Shown piece after piece: positions 50,960 through 63,320 of a stretch of 64,000 bases of DNA. The notes beneath the pieces are model-generated. The model searched no databases, was not told the origin of the DNA, and saw nothing but the letters and a program-made list of their open reading frames with translations. The stretch is taken from NCBI GenBank assembly GCA_002794735.1, contig NBAZ01000011.1, forward strand, positions 124,001 through 188,000, given 5' to 3'. Every line of letters starts with the position of its first letter. Position 1 is the first letter of the stretch. The position numbers and the translations under genes are program-made. Origin of the DNA: Pyrrhoderma lamaoense (Eukaryota; Basidiomycota; Agaricomycetes; Hymenochaetales; Hymenochaetaceae).

Positions 50960-53214
50960 TCAAAGAGACTCAACCATCCTTCTCAGCTCTCTCCACCCAG
51001 ACCCATGTTCATCCCAAGTCTCAGAAAGGAGAACACCAAGCTTCTGAGCGTTCGAGCGCTTCGTGTCTCCGTCTTCACCACGCGCTTTATCGATGACCTC
51101 GGAGATCTCTTGACGGACGGCTTCGACTGTACCTTTGCCCCTGGGCGATTTGTTGTTGAGGCGGTGGAGGGGAGGAGGCCGAGGCCGTTTCGGACTTCGA
51201 GGAGCTCGTACCCTGCGTTGTGGGTCATTGTGATGTTTGCGGCGTTACCGGGTTGGTCGGCGTCGAACGGCCAGCATATCCTGAAAAAAAAAACGGATTG
51301 GGGGGGGGGTGTTGGAAGGTAGGAGGGAGGGAGGGAGGGAAGAAAGGAAGAGGTAAGTAAAATTGAAGATGGTAGATTCTAATATGTGTTTGATAGGACG
51401 AACGAACATTGGTATACCCGCTGCGAGTGACTCCATAACGGAGTTGTGTCCACAGTGAGATAAAAACCACCCACACGCCTACCAAGTTCGTATATATTAA
51501 TTAGTTATTAATCTCTTCTCAATTAAATATAAGAAAACTCTAACCTTGTGACGGAATATCATCTGTTGAGGAAGCCAGTTAGCCATCAATCCTAAACCTG
51601 ATGATTTCACTTTCTCTTTGATGTCTTCAGGGACTACGGCGAACGGTGATGCATGACTGAAAAGCTGGGAGAAAAAGGTGTTGAAGATGAGACAAGTGAG
51701 CTACGAGAGGGGAAAAGGTGTTCTTACGAATGGAACACCCTTCTCGATGAAGGTATCAACGACTGCCCAGATCTTTTCTGGTTCCTTGGACCACCAGACG
51801 GTGCCGAATGACATCTACACACACAAAGACCCCTTTTTAGATGGTGCTCTTGAGACAACAACATGAATGGAGAGATGGCTTACATAGATGACGGAATTAG
51901 GACCGTACGTATCAAAGGCTTTATTGAGGAACTCCTCTACTTCAGCTGAGATTGGGTTCGACGCCATTTCCCTTTCCACTTCTTCGAGTGTTGGCGGAGG
52001 GGATAATGGTCCGATAGCATAAACGGGTTTTTCTTTGTGCCATTGTTTCCATAGTTCCAAAGCACCACCTTCATAATGGTAAGATGTGGAATGGATGAAA
52101 CCATCACTTTCTTCAAAGAATCTATTTGAAGTGAACAAAATGGTGAGTGGAGTTCATAGTTTTTTTTTTATTGACATATGTACCTGTAGACATGTCTTAC
52201 AGCAAGCGCGGCTACATGGTTACTCATTGGAAGAGCAACCTATTGAAAGGGAGGTATAACAAAATCAGTGTCGGTCAATCAAGCTTATAAAAAAGCTATG
52301 AGAATTTACAATCTGGGGTTTGTGTTCGTAGTCGTACATAGGCGGAATCCCAGGTATCTCAATTAGTTGACCATGTTCTCTACGTAGGAGCTAAATAAAA
52401 AACAAGGATAAGAAACAGGTAGTGAATGCGCAAAAAAAAAAAGGAACGAAAGACGTACAGAGGAAATCTCTCTTTCTCTGGCTTCGTTATCCTCTGTTTT
52501 GATTTCGTCCAGTTTCTTGTCTAAATCTCCCAGACCTCCATATTCTTCAGGGCCAAAGAGGACGAGTACGGAAGCCACGGCTCCGGATTGCCAAGCATAT
52601 ATCGGGACGTTGTTCCCGCTTACACTGCGAATACCCTTCATAGATTCATAGCAGAAGAACTGATAGTTCATTAGTATATTAGTATAAAGTTTCGAGCTAT
52701 GTACTAGGCATAAATGACTCACATCGAGTATAATAAGCTGTGGTGGAGATACAGCATCAAAACTCTCATCACTACCAGGGCAATTGGTACGGCTCTCCAG
52801 ACCACAGCTTTCTGTATTGCTCAACGAACGCGGCTTGCAATTCATCCCAAACAAACGGTATTTCTACACGAGGAAGAGCTACAACACTGGAGGATGAAGA
52901 TCAGCACTATCATAGCAATATAACTATCAATAGCAATTACCGAATAAGGTCCCTTAAGTGCGATTCCTGTTCAAGCTTGAACTGTCGCTCAACCTCTTTC
53001 GTAGTCTTGCCGAGCATTTCCTCAGCAGTGAAAAGAGTTATATATACATGTTGTACTCGAACAATCTTTGCAGAAAGGGCGCATAGTGGCTTGATGTGTC
53101 CTGTTATTTGCGTAAGTCATTAGTACCTACCCGGTAGTATCAAAATTAAATCTTCATACCCCAAAAAGGTAGCGCAAAAGCGACAATGTGATTTGAAGAC
53201 TTTGGACCGGTCAT
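50960..53214 (-). pseudogene. UDP-glycosyltransferase gene with two apparent frame breaks
   Basis: Glycosyltransferase family 1 enzymes move a sugar from a UDP-sugar to small lipophilic acceptors. The start is MTGPKSSNHIVAFALPFWG, then GHIKPLCALSAKIVRV. Further blocks: LPRVEIPFVWDELQ, SPPQLIILD plus FFCYESMKGIRSVSG, VPIYAWQSGAVASVL, FGPEEYGGLGDL, SNHVAALAVRHVYR, GPNSVIY plus MSFGTVWWS, and ANWLPQQMIFRHK. The donor-sugar signature is GWFLSHCGHNSVMESLAAG plus PMFVRP, then WPFDADQPGNAANIT. The C-terminus is GTVEAVRQEISEVIDKA...MVESL. About nine exons join with GT..AG signals. One-base shifts are needed at about 52765-52785 (after KLWSGEPYQ) and at 51168-51180 (after GLGLL, in a C-rich run), with no credible intron at either. 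Otherwise it looks intact, so it is a recent pseudogene or carries indel errors. Confidence 0.75.
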
Positions 53215-54679
53215 GGCGAAACTCTATAAACTCAGAAAAGACTGGTGCAAGGTGAGAAGAGTGATAAGTGATGAAGAAGTACCCATGATTCTAAATGGAT
53301 TATATACTACTCGAGATAGACCAAGCCCTCGGTCACCTTCTATACTTTTCTTCTTCCGAAATTCATGATCTTCCGTTTCAGTGATCAGTCATTTTTTTTT
53401 CTATGAAGTCATCGTATGACTGAGAATGCTGTTAAAAATTCAAATTTAGTATCATCAACTTAATTGTCTTCTCTGTTCTTTGCCTTCTAATTTCTGTCAC
53501 GATCCTTCACAGTGGGGGCTTACAAAATATGAAAACGTGAGACGGTTTGTCATACCGTCATCGGAGAAGTAATCAAGCTTCTCATGGGAAACGCAGGGTT
53601 CCGCCCACAACTGGATATTTGTTTTGCGCAAACGGACATTTGAACCCATTCAGGGATAGTTGAACGCTAAACTTGCAGAAAATTTCGACATCAGAGAGAT
53701 CGACCAGACTTCGCTTATTTCTACAGACGATAAATAGATTAGTGGTTATCTTTTTCAGGAGACTCAGCTACATCCATTACTCCATTTCTTATATTCTAAG
53801 AGAGAAGTTGTGCATTCTTGTAGTAGTTAAATAAGATATCTTTTAACAAGGAAACGTAATCAAGTTGGAATTTCTTATTTCCGCGTTTGACCTATACAAA
53901 ATCTGAAACAACATCGATTATTTTTTCTCACGGAGTCACTGATTTACAGACAACGAGTAAGCTTGTACACGTGCAGAAGGTCCCTGTACATCTTTTCCTG
54001 CGATGGTGGTCGGTTTGCTAATTTCCGTGTGATCCCGAATAAGTGTCTAAAGGTTTTATCAGTCTCGTTGGTCCCTAACTATCATTAAATCCGCTGCAAT
54101 TACCAGTCAGTACATCTATCGTCAAGGCCGAGGAGTTTTAAGTCACACATTTTGGGCATCAACTCAAAGTATCCTATCAACTTCTCCAATCTTTGAGAAT
54201 TATAAACGGCTTTACGGATAATTTACAAGATTGCCTCCTGAGTCGAGTCGTTTTTGTTCCCGTAATCTGTCACGTGTGTATGCTTTCAAACCTAAAACAG
54301 TGGCGATGGTGTGCGCATGTGCACGTTAATCTTTTTTAATTATTTTTCACTGGGACAATGGAAACAAAACATATCAATACTTGCAAGGCTTTTTCTTTTA
54401 CCCCTTTAGTCTTGCTCCTTCTCATTAACCTTTACTCATGTTTTGAACTGCTGAATAAGTTGAGGGTCGTGCTATATCGTGACTTTCTGTGCGCATATTT
54501 CTTGAAGTAAACCCATATGCTCAAGTATACTATTGAATTCGACTTACCAATTGGATAATTGGTACATATAAATGTCACGACCAGTCTCGTGACATATTCG
54601 ACTAGCGATTTTAGCAGCTTTTGTGAACATCAAATTTGAATTAATTTTGATCAAAAAACATTAATTGAGATAAAACCCT
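53215..54679. other. Intergenic, right end of the single-copy core; no gene seen
   Basis: AT-rich with short open frames only. It contains the upstream region of the glycosyltransferase gene. No repeat module is recognisable until about 54.7 kb. Confidence 0.4.
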
Positions 54680-55400
54680 GCGGGAGTGAGCAAAAGCATG
54701 AAGGGGTCCATGACTATTGAAGGTGGTGATACGACCCAACACTGAAACATTATCCGTGTTATTTTCACCTAGGTTTCCTCCTATTCTCGAACTGGCTCTT
54801 CATTGTCCCGTCCTCATCCGATCCGTCTATATAATCATCTGTACATCCGTCTAGCAACGTATTTCATGTCCATATATATGCCCACTCTTATCTTCAAAAT
54901 TTCTCGCTTCTCGCTTGTCCCTACTCTCTTGTCCTCGACTTTTACGAGGGCCACTACCTTGAATATATATGGATTCCTCCATCCAAGTGCCTTATCTCAG
55001 TTCTGAGAAAATTTAAAGACAAAAGGAAGGTCGAAAATGTCTTCTCAGGGGGGGAAGCCACCTAAAACTAGGGAGAGAACGGCAGATTGTCCTAAATTGG
55101 CTCCGACATCCTCACATACATCTGCGTTTAGCTCTGTTTGAGTGACAACATTCGTTGTGAATCCTTCGCTCCAGTAATTCCCGAGTCGAACACACATTCA
55201 AACTATAGGTTGCACTTGACCCTTGATCCCGCCTCTACTGTCATCTATTCATTCGTCAGATTATGACTTCCTTCTTTCCCCCTACCAGGAAAAAAGTCCA
55301 AATAATGCAAAAAAAACGTGTGTTAATAGATATTAGTTCCCCCAGTTATGTTTATTACACCCAATTGCTCCTGATTTTGTGAGAGGAGATTACCCCTAAC
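54680..55400 (+). repeat. Decayed repeat module in plus orientation
   Basis: A TATA-like GTCTATATAATC (54826-54837) is followed by a CT-rich tract and a segment at 55100-55260 that resembles the sequence after the C hairpins (CTTGACCC..GCCTCTACTGTC). A degraded hairpin follows at 55290-55375 (AGTCCAAATAATGCAA, GTTCCCCCAGTTATG). It is more diverged than the other units and has the opposite orientation to U4' just to its right. Confidence 0.45.
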
Positions 55401-55708
55401 GGTTCATTTGGCCCGTAACTTGTTTTATATCTTTCCCTCCTCTCTCCTCCTATCCCACCACTGGCCTCCCCACTCAAATTTGTTCTGGCTCACCCCCTCA
55501 ATTCCTCCCCACCCTTGTCTAGGTTCTTCCACCCTACCATCCGTCACTCCCTCTGTCACTCCATCTTCTGCTATATTCCTATCTCCGTTCACTTCCCTTC
55601 GCCTGACAACCAACTCGGTCGAAACACGGAATGAATTCGAAAGATACTCAACGGGGTTGTCTACTCAGGTAAAGCTGAACCCGGTATGGATTCGTGTGGG
55701 AGGGGCCG

Positions 55709-55862
55709 AAGCCATCAGAGTTGGACCCTCATCCCCCCCCTAGAAAGTCCTAAGAACGCAAGAATTGAGTGTAGGTAGACATGATCGGGGAAAATCATAT
55801 TTATTTACACCCAATTCTTGCGTTATAAGGAATTTGAAGGAGGGGGGTTACCCGAGATGGCT
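55709..55862. repeat. Long hairpin, type M, unit U4'
   Basis: GAACGCAAGAATTGAGTGTA pairs with TACACCCAATTCTTGCGTTA around ATGATCGGGGAAAATCAT. The outer flanks are AGCCATCAGAGTTG and CCCGAGATGGCT. Mirror of 37927-38084. Confidence 0.85.
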
Positions 55863-55904
55863 AATCTTGGAGAGAGAAGATTATCGACGAGTGCAAATCG
55901 AAGG

Positions 55905-56000
55905 AAGGAAGGGGTTTATATAGACATTCTCTTTTAGGTAGGTTTCAAATGAGTCCGTGTCGTTATTGTCAGCATTCCTCTTCCGACTTCCGAAACTCGA
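55905..56000 (-). promoter_or_regulatory. Promoter-like module, U4' (mirror of 37530-37690)
   Basis: Contains TTTATATAGAC (TATA box on the minus strand, 55915-55925), CCTACCTAAAAGAG and TGACAATAACGACACGG on the minus strand. The CT-rich tract is shortened compared with U4: about 100 bp of the mirrored segment is missing. Confidence 0.4.
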
Positions 56001-57689
56001 TATCAAAGCTACTCATTTATCTACTGAGGCTGAGACTGAGAGCCATCGGGTTATAATCTCAAACGGACTGTAGAGTGATAAAGAGAGACGTAACATATGC
56101 TGTGATCTACTATTGAGAAACAGCAAGACACTATTGTTGCAAACGTTTCTGAACATACGAGACTCCCGCTGTATCGCTTAACACAGTAAGATATTTTCAA
56201 TTCGCATTATGTGGTTTTTAATTGTAATTCTTCACTCGAGAAAGAAATTGAATGGTTTCGGAAGCGTCATCTTAATGATTCGCGGCATAGTACGTCCTCA
56301 AACATGTTAGCCTCCCATCTGATAGCGTTGAACCGAAACATCCTCTGTTCATGACCGATAATGAGAAAAACGTTCATTTTTACGTCTCATGGACGGAAAA
56401 GAAGTAAGCCTGTGTCTTAAAATCATGAGAAAGACGTGCATCTACATACGGTTCCGATTGGAACTAAATGCTTGAGCTCTTTACTGTAATCTAGAATTCG
56501 TCTTCCGGAGCTGACTCTAACAATCGTCACTTCACTCATATTTTGCTAAATCATATACAAAAGCTTCAATTACCCTTCATATAATGTTTTTCTGTACATG
56601 TCGCATGGTGATACGCATACGATAATAGAGAAATAGTGCGCACTCAAAACATCGATGTCATTACTAAGCAGAGTATCCCGGACCAGCCAGTCATTATCGG
56701 TTCCCCTACAGACAGGTTCTAAACTCCTTAATAGTAGTAGTTTGGCTTGCACAATCTACCAGCCAGTCCAAACCAAAATAATGTGACAAAATCCTAGACC
56801 CTCCTTTCTCCCTCGCTAATATCGCCACTATTAACAATCATGGTTACCATACGACCAACCATATCTCCGCTCCTTTCAGCCCGTATGTATACTGTCGAGT
56901 ATCATGTCTGGAGATGGAAGGCCTGGGAAGAGTAATCGAGAAAATCCTCAACCCGTAGTGTTCATTATCAAGTAAAGAGAGGTGCGACCTCAAGTTCTAA
57001 ACCACGATTGTGTCAGCCACAGCTTAGATGCGAATGTCTGGCAAAACAAAATTCACATGTACATATATGTTGTACCTATCCTCTAGATATACAGCTCCTT
57101 TTAACGTTAACAAAGAACAAAGTTGTGTATTCACTAGCAAATGACATATCCATAGTGTTACAACCTAAATCTTCATGTTTGAGGGTATACTATTCTTAAC
57201 ATGTTAATACAAGGCTCGAACGACCCACTATACTATAAGAATAAGTAGTATATTTTAAGGGAGTAGTCTGCTAAGCTTCTCTCTGCTCGTATTTTGTAGT
57301 ATTTATTATTGTTTAGAAGATCTGTGTGAGTGGCTTAGTCAAGACGATTTGCCGATACTCCATCATGTCCCAGTCGCAGTTCGGAAAGAACTTCCTTTGT
57401 AAAGAGTGAAGTAGTGAATATGGTACTCAAACACGCAAGTTTAAAACTATAGCAGAAACAATAAGGAGATCCTATCTCTGGAACAACACTGGGCTGGAAA
57501 GCTAGGATCCGAAGAAGAGAGAAAAGACATTCGTTATAGAAATGTCTTGGTCTCAATCGATACTAAACTTCATAACTCACTATGTGTGAGCCTCTCTCTC
57601 TCTCTCTTTTTCTTTGCCAGAACTACCAAAGAGAAGAACGTTAGTAGTAGTTTTGGACTCGTTCTCATTGGATAGAGATTCCGTTCCGA

Positions 57690-57950
57690 AACCAGTGTTC
57701 GAGATCCGGAAGAATAATGCTGACACTCACGATCCGACACAACAATTATTTTGTTCAAGACACGTTCCATACCTACCTGGGGAGGCACCTGTATATAATC
57801 TCATCAAATTTCGCTCCTTTCCTCCCCATCCATCTTCTGATCCTTCCACCATCTCCACTTTCCTTCTCCCTGCCCGTCTTTCACTGACTTTCGTCTTAGG
57901 TGGCCCCCGAAGCTGGATAGATAAATTGGAATTATTTTAGTGCTTATCTT
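57690..57950 (+). promoter_or_regulatory. Promoter-like module, U4' (mirror of 35585-35850)
   Basis: AATGCTGACACTCACGATCC, ACCTACCTGGGGAGG, TATA box TGTATATAATC (57790-57800), CT-rich tract. The 108-codon frame at 57614-57940 matches one in U4 only because the DNA is duplicated. Confidence 0.45.
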
Positions 57951-58614
57951 TCTTCTTCCCTAGCATCGTTCCCGGTCTTGTCCTTGACCTGAGGCGCATC
58001 CTTCGTTTCGAGATCCTCCCTCAAACAAACGTCTCTCCACCCAGACTCGCGTAGGGACATCCTCCTCCACAATTACAATCGTCTCTTTATCGTTAACACC
58101 TTAAACTCAGAGCCGGAAGGAACGCAATAGAGGTAGATAAGCGAGAAAAGTGACTTAAATATAAGATGGGTGAAGGTTGGTGGATGAAAGGACTATATGA
58201 AGGGCGGGCAGTAACAACATGGTCGAAGATTAGGGACCCTGCGAAAATTTTTCCAGGGAAAAGCTATTTAGATGTCGGAATCGGGACGCATATTATTGAA
58301 AACAAATCTGAAGAGAAAGTTGGAAATTACGAACACCAGATCTGAGTAGGTGTAGGGAATGCGATGAGGCGGGAGGAAGATCGTAAACGTCTTGGTAGTA
58401 GGGAGACTGTTCATGCTAGTCACAGGTCAATAATCTGACAAGTACAAGACGAAGTACGAATTGACATTGAAAGGAGATCAAGGGCAAGTACATTCTGTAC
58501 TTGGAATGAAAGGACGACTGGGTCGATGCTGAAGCCAAATTCGAAGGGTGCTCAACGAAGATTATCATCCGGACAAATTTAATCCAAGAATTATGAACGT
58601 GAGGTGGACGAAGC

Positions 58615-58762
58615 GATCAGAGAAGGTGAACCATCTCCCTCCCACCCTACAAAGTCCAAGTAATGCAAGAATTTGCGTGTGAGTAGACATTACTGGGGGA
58701 AGTTATATCTATCAATACACATTTCTTGCATTATATGGACTTCGTAGGAGGAGGCAGGCGTA
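58615..58762. repeat. Long hairpin, type C, unit U4'
   Basis: AAGTAATGCAAGAATTTGCG pairs with ATTTCTTGCATTATATGGAC around the centre ATTACTGGGGGAAGTTAT. Mirror of 34780-34920. Confidence 0.82.
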
Positions 58763-60804
58763 GGGAAGTTCTGCGGCAATTGAAAGAAGAAACGAAGTAT
58801 ATATGGGTGTAAATCGATAAGGATGGGCGGGGGTATTGCATTTGTACGTTGGGACAAAGTTGGATGCGTATTTGATTACGATTAGTAGGAAATACACGCA
58901 GGGTCATATCGAAGGGAGGGAAGTGGTGTCTTTTCTGTCGGGTGTGAAGTGAAAGGTGCGATAGGTAGTTATGGTGAACGCAGGAAGACGACAGATGATA
59001 TAGGTACCGTAACGAAAACAAAGAAGATGATGAGTTAGGGCGAGTGAAAAAAGTATGTAGGAAAGTGGGTCTTTCGGGTTACTTAAAAAGGATGCAACTC
59101 CGGGGTTACAAGAGATATCATCTGCTCTTGATCAGGTTTAGGTTGAATCATGACAAAAGAAGGTCATTCCCGGAGTGTTTATGTCATCCTTCAACCTCCG
59201 ACTTCTGACTTTTCGACTTTCAAATATCAGAATAATCCTTTGTCCAGTAGGACTGATACCGAGAGGCGTCAGGATTATGATGTGAAAGGAGGGAAAGGGT
59301 GGTACAGAGACGTTAAGTAGGCTCGTAAGACAGTTTCGTTACGAGCATTTCTAGAGGTGAGACTTGTTGTGGGTCCCAAGCGTCTAGGCCTGTTGTGTTC
59401 CGGACATTGGAATACTTCATTGCTTGCAGTACTCAAATTTATCCATGCGTTGAATACTAGTACAGAATATCCGATGATTGACTCTCCATCAACCTCTTCT
59501 ATGACGATGTGTAAAGCTTTATCCGAGCTTTGAACAAAATATAGGAACTCAGGGTATACAGTTCGCCGCACGGGTAGAGTCTCATACACACAAAAACTTA
59601 TCTGATTAGCGTTCAGTCAATATCAAACTAGCCGCATTTGTATGCTACATCAGTTAATGACTCGACAAACCATTCTTTACTGAGCCATTCATTGATCCAT
59701 CAAAACGGTGACGAATACTGCAAAGTACGAGTTTTGAGACGGCATCTCAAGAACATGAGACAAATCATATCCTTGCGCTTGGCAGCCTCCGATCATATAG
59801 CGTTGGCATATGCATGGACCATATGCAGATTAATAATAAACGGTCGGGAGTCGATCGTTATACATGCGTATGCAATCGGCTACGGACAGTATCAATATCT
59901 GCATGTAGGGTGAGGCTGACATGATCGTGTCATAGAACAGCCCTATCGTTTTCCGAGGACCATTTTTTTCTCCCTCATCGTCCTCAGGCGTCATGAAATC
60001 ACGGATAAAAGATCCAAATGATCACAACAATTTATGCACTCTACTGTATAGTTTGCATACAGCGCTAGCGGAACGGATGGTGGTCTCAACGGACTGATAG
60101 TGTTCTAGACCAAGTGACTTGGGACCAGCCACTGGCAGTCTCCCATCTAGTTTTAAGCTTGTCTGATATTTTGGCTTCCGAATCATAACAAGTTTCGCTG
60201 TAACTCGAGTGATACAGGTCACTCGAACAGTCTCAGAGAACTAAAACCCTCATCATCATCAATCCCGGCGGTCGATACACACCACAACTATCAACATTAA
60301 TGTCTCCACCACCATATCCATCAATTTACAAGCCATCAGCTCAATGCGTCCAGGATAGCAGCGTAAGGAGCGCGGGAACTATGTAAAACGAATTGCATAT
60401 ACTGCGTCTGGGGCGAGTACCGGCAGTCAGCAGTCAGAGAGTCGGTACCAGTGATCCCTCGGGTAAGTCAGATTATCAGATAACGTGTAGAGTTTTATAT
60501 GTACAAGTTTGACTTGGTATATTGATATCCGATTGCATATACGTGCATGACGTATACGATTACTAGGATTATCGTAATAAAACTTGAGATATACAATGTC
60601 AGACTGATCAACTGGAATTTCGCTTAGAGAAGTACGTGTAGTTTGAAGGACGATTGAAGGAATGGTAGTATTGTAACGTGAAACCACCTTTTTTATCTAA
60701 TTCCCTCCTCTCGCTTGAAACCAGAATTAAATTCGAAAGATGTTCAACGAAGTTGTCCACCAAGGTAAAGCTGAACCCAGTATGTATACGTGTAGAGGGG
60801 ACCG

Positions 60805-60954
60805 GAGCCATCAGGGTTAAACCCTTTCCCCCAAAAAAAGTCCTAATAACGCAAGAATTGAGTGTAGATAGTCATGATCAGGGAAAATCATATCTATTTA
60901 CACCCAATTCTCGCGTTATAAGGACTTTGAAGGAGGGGTGTTACCCCGGTGGCT
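60805..60954. repeat. Long hairpin, type M, unit U3'
   Basis: AGTCCTAATAACGCAAGAAT pairs with ATTCTCGCGTTATAAGGACT around ATGATCAGGGAAAATCAT. Mirror of 32416-32568. Confidence 0.85.
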
Positions 60955-61239
60955 AATCTTGAAGAGGGAATAGTATCGACGAGTGCAAAACGAAGGAAGG
61001 AAGGAATTAACGATAAGCATCGATCGATCGAGAGACCAAAGTAGTATCCGAGACGGAGCGAGACCAAAGGACGGTGAGCTAGGGCTAGTGCGATACGAAC
61101 GTAGGAATGAGGGATACTTAGATGTCAGTGGGGTTAGACTGTTCAAACACCTTGAAAAATTCAACTACAAAAATCATCTAGAAATTAAGGTCAGTAGCAA
61201 TACGTGAGCTTGCTCTTATAGACAAGTTGACAAGAGGAA

Positions 61240-61385
61240 GGAAGGATGAGGGAAGGAAGGAAGTTAGATGGGAGAAGTGGGCGAATGAAGTGAGGTTTAT
61301 ATAAACATATCCTCCTAGGTAGGTTTCAAATGAGTCCGCGTCGTTATTGTCAGCATTACTCTTCCGGCTTCCGAATGTCGGTATC
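61240..61385 (-). promoter_or_regulatory. Promoter-like module, U3' (mirror of 31995-32150)
   Basis: On the minus strand: TTCGGAAGCCGGAAGAGTAA, TTTGAAACCTACCTAGG, TATA box TTATATAAAC (61295-61304), CT-rich tract. No open frame follows. Confidence 0.45.
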
Positions 61386-63069
61386 AAACAAGCCACTTTT
61401 TCACTGAGATTGAAACCAAGAGCTGTCCGGTTATAATCACAAATAGACAAAAGATTGATAAAGAGAGACGTGACATAGGCTGTGATCTATTATTGAGAGA
61501 TCGTAAGACTCTGTTATTGCAAGTGTTTCTGAACATACGAGACTCCCGCTGTATCTCAAAACACGGACAATGTTTGTGTAAGATCTCTGCAACACGCATT
61601 ATGTGGTTTTTAGTTGTAACTATTCACTCGAGAATGAAAGCACCCGAATGGATACACGGCATAGTACGCCGTCAAGGCACGTTAGCCTACATCTTATAGT
61701 TTAGAACCAAACATCTTCTATGCATGACCGTATGTCAATAGATAGTAGAAAAGCGTTCGCGTTCACGTCCCACGGAGTGAAAGAAGCCAGCCTGTATCTT
61801 GATAACAGGGGTAAGACGTGCACCTACATACGGTTTCGTTTGGAACTGAGTACTCGAGCTCTCTACTGTAGTCTTAGTCTAGAAATCGACCTTTGACGCT
61901 GACTCTAACAATTGTCACTTCACTCATACTTTCTTATATCATATACAAAGGCTTCAAATATTCTTTATATCTTGTATTTCTATACATGTCGCACGGTGAT
62001 ACGCATACGATAATAGAGAAGTAGTACACTCAAGACATCAACGTCATCACTAGGCCGACCAGTCAGCCATGATGGGTAACCCACAGTCACTGTTTGAAAC
62101 AGGTTATAAACTTTCATAGTAGCTCTTCTACCAGACAGTGTGACATGTTCCGCAAAATCCTAGTCCCTCCCTTCTCTCCCTCTGGTATCACCACTATTAA
62201 CAATTATGGCTACACTCTTTCATACAACCAACCATATCTCCCCTCTATCTAGCTCTTTATGTGCATTGATAAATGTCTAGTCTGGAAATGGAAGGCCTGG
62301 AAAGAGTGATTGAAAAAAATCAATCCGTAGTGTCTTATAACCGAATGGAGGGAGGTGCGATCTCACATTCTAAACCACGATTGTGTTAGCCACAGCCTAG
62401 ATGCGAATGTCTAGTCTTAGCTAGACCAACATCTACACAATTGTTTTACCTAATTTCTAGACATATAGCTTTTTTTGTCGACAACAAAGAACAAAATTGT
62501 GTATCCACTAGCTGTCAACGTGCGGGAAGTGTTTTGAATTAAATCTGTATGGAGACAGACATGTTTGAGGGTATACGGTTCTCATGCGTGTTTGAAATGC
62601 TGATATAAAGCTCTAACGACCCACTATACCTTACAACATAAAATTAATTAATATAGTTTTCGGGAGTAATCAAACTTCTCTTTGCTCGTGTTTTGCAGTA
62701 TCTACTTACGTTTAGAAGGAGCTATGAGTGGCTTACACAATGACTTGCCGACCCTCCATCATGTTCCAGTCACAGGTCGGAAAGAATTTGCTTTGTCAAA
62801 TGGTGTATTGAATATGTTACTCAATCATACAAATTGAAAGTATAGCAGAAGCGATAAGAAGTTACTATCTATGGGGACACAGGGCTGGAAAGCTGGCATC
62901 CGAAGACGAGAAGAGACATCCATTGTAGAAATGTCTTGGTCTCGGTCGATACTAAAATTCATAACTAATTATGACTCGGCTTCTCATTCTATTTTGTCTT
63001 TTGCAGAACGCAGCTAGTAGTGGTTTTGGGCTCTTTCTGATTGGATAGAGACACCATTCCGAAACCAGA

Positions 63070-63320
63070 GTTTGAGATCCGAAATAATAATGCTGACACT
63101 TACATTACGATCCGACATTGTTTTTTGTTCAAGACTCGTTCCAAAATCACCTAGGGAGCCACCCGTATATAACCACATCAGTTGCGCATCTTTCTTCCCC
63201 ACCCATCTTCCGTTCCTTCCACCATCTCCACTCTCCTTTCCTCCCATCCCTTCTTTCATGACCTTCATTATAGGTGTCTCCCCGGAGCTGGATAAACTGG
63301 GAGTATGTCAGTGCTTATCC
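63070..63320 (+). promoter_or_regulatory. Promoter-like module, U3' (mirror of 30000-30270)
   Basis: AATGCTGACACTTACATTAC, CACCTAGGGAGCCACC, TATA box CGTATATAACC (63163-63173), CT-rich tract. No gene follows. Confidence 0.45.

Larger units (their letters stand above)
55410..60690 (-). repeat. Array unit U4', inner part of the right arm (inverted copy of U4)
   Basis: Read on the minus strand it runs through U4 in order: X block (60450-60620), CCTATCGTTTTCCGAGGACC region (59940), block with CTCATGTTCTTGAGATG (59750), C hairpin 58615-58762, module 57690-57950, CTAGACATTC-type block (about 57035), module 55905-56000, M hairpin 55709-55862. Paired coordinates with U4 sum to about 93.5-93.8 kb. 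Non-coding. Confidence 0.85.
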
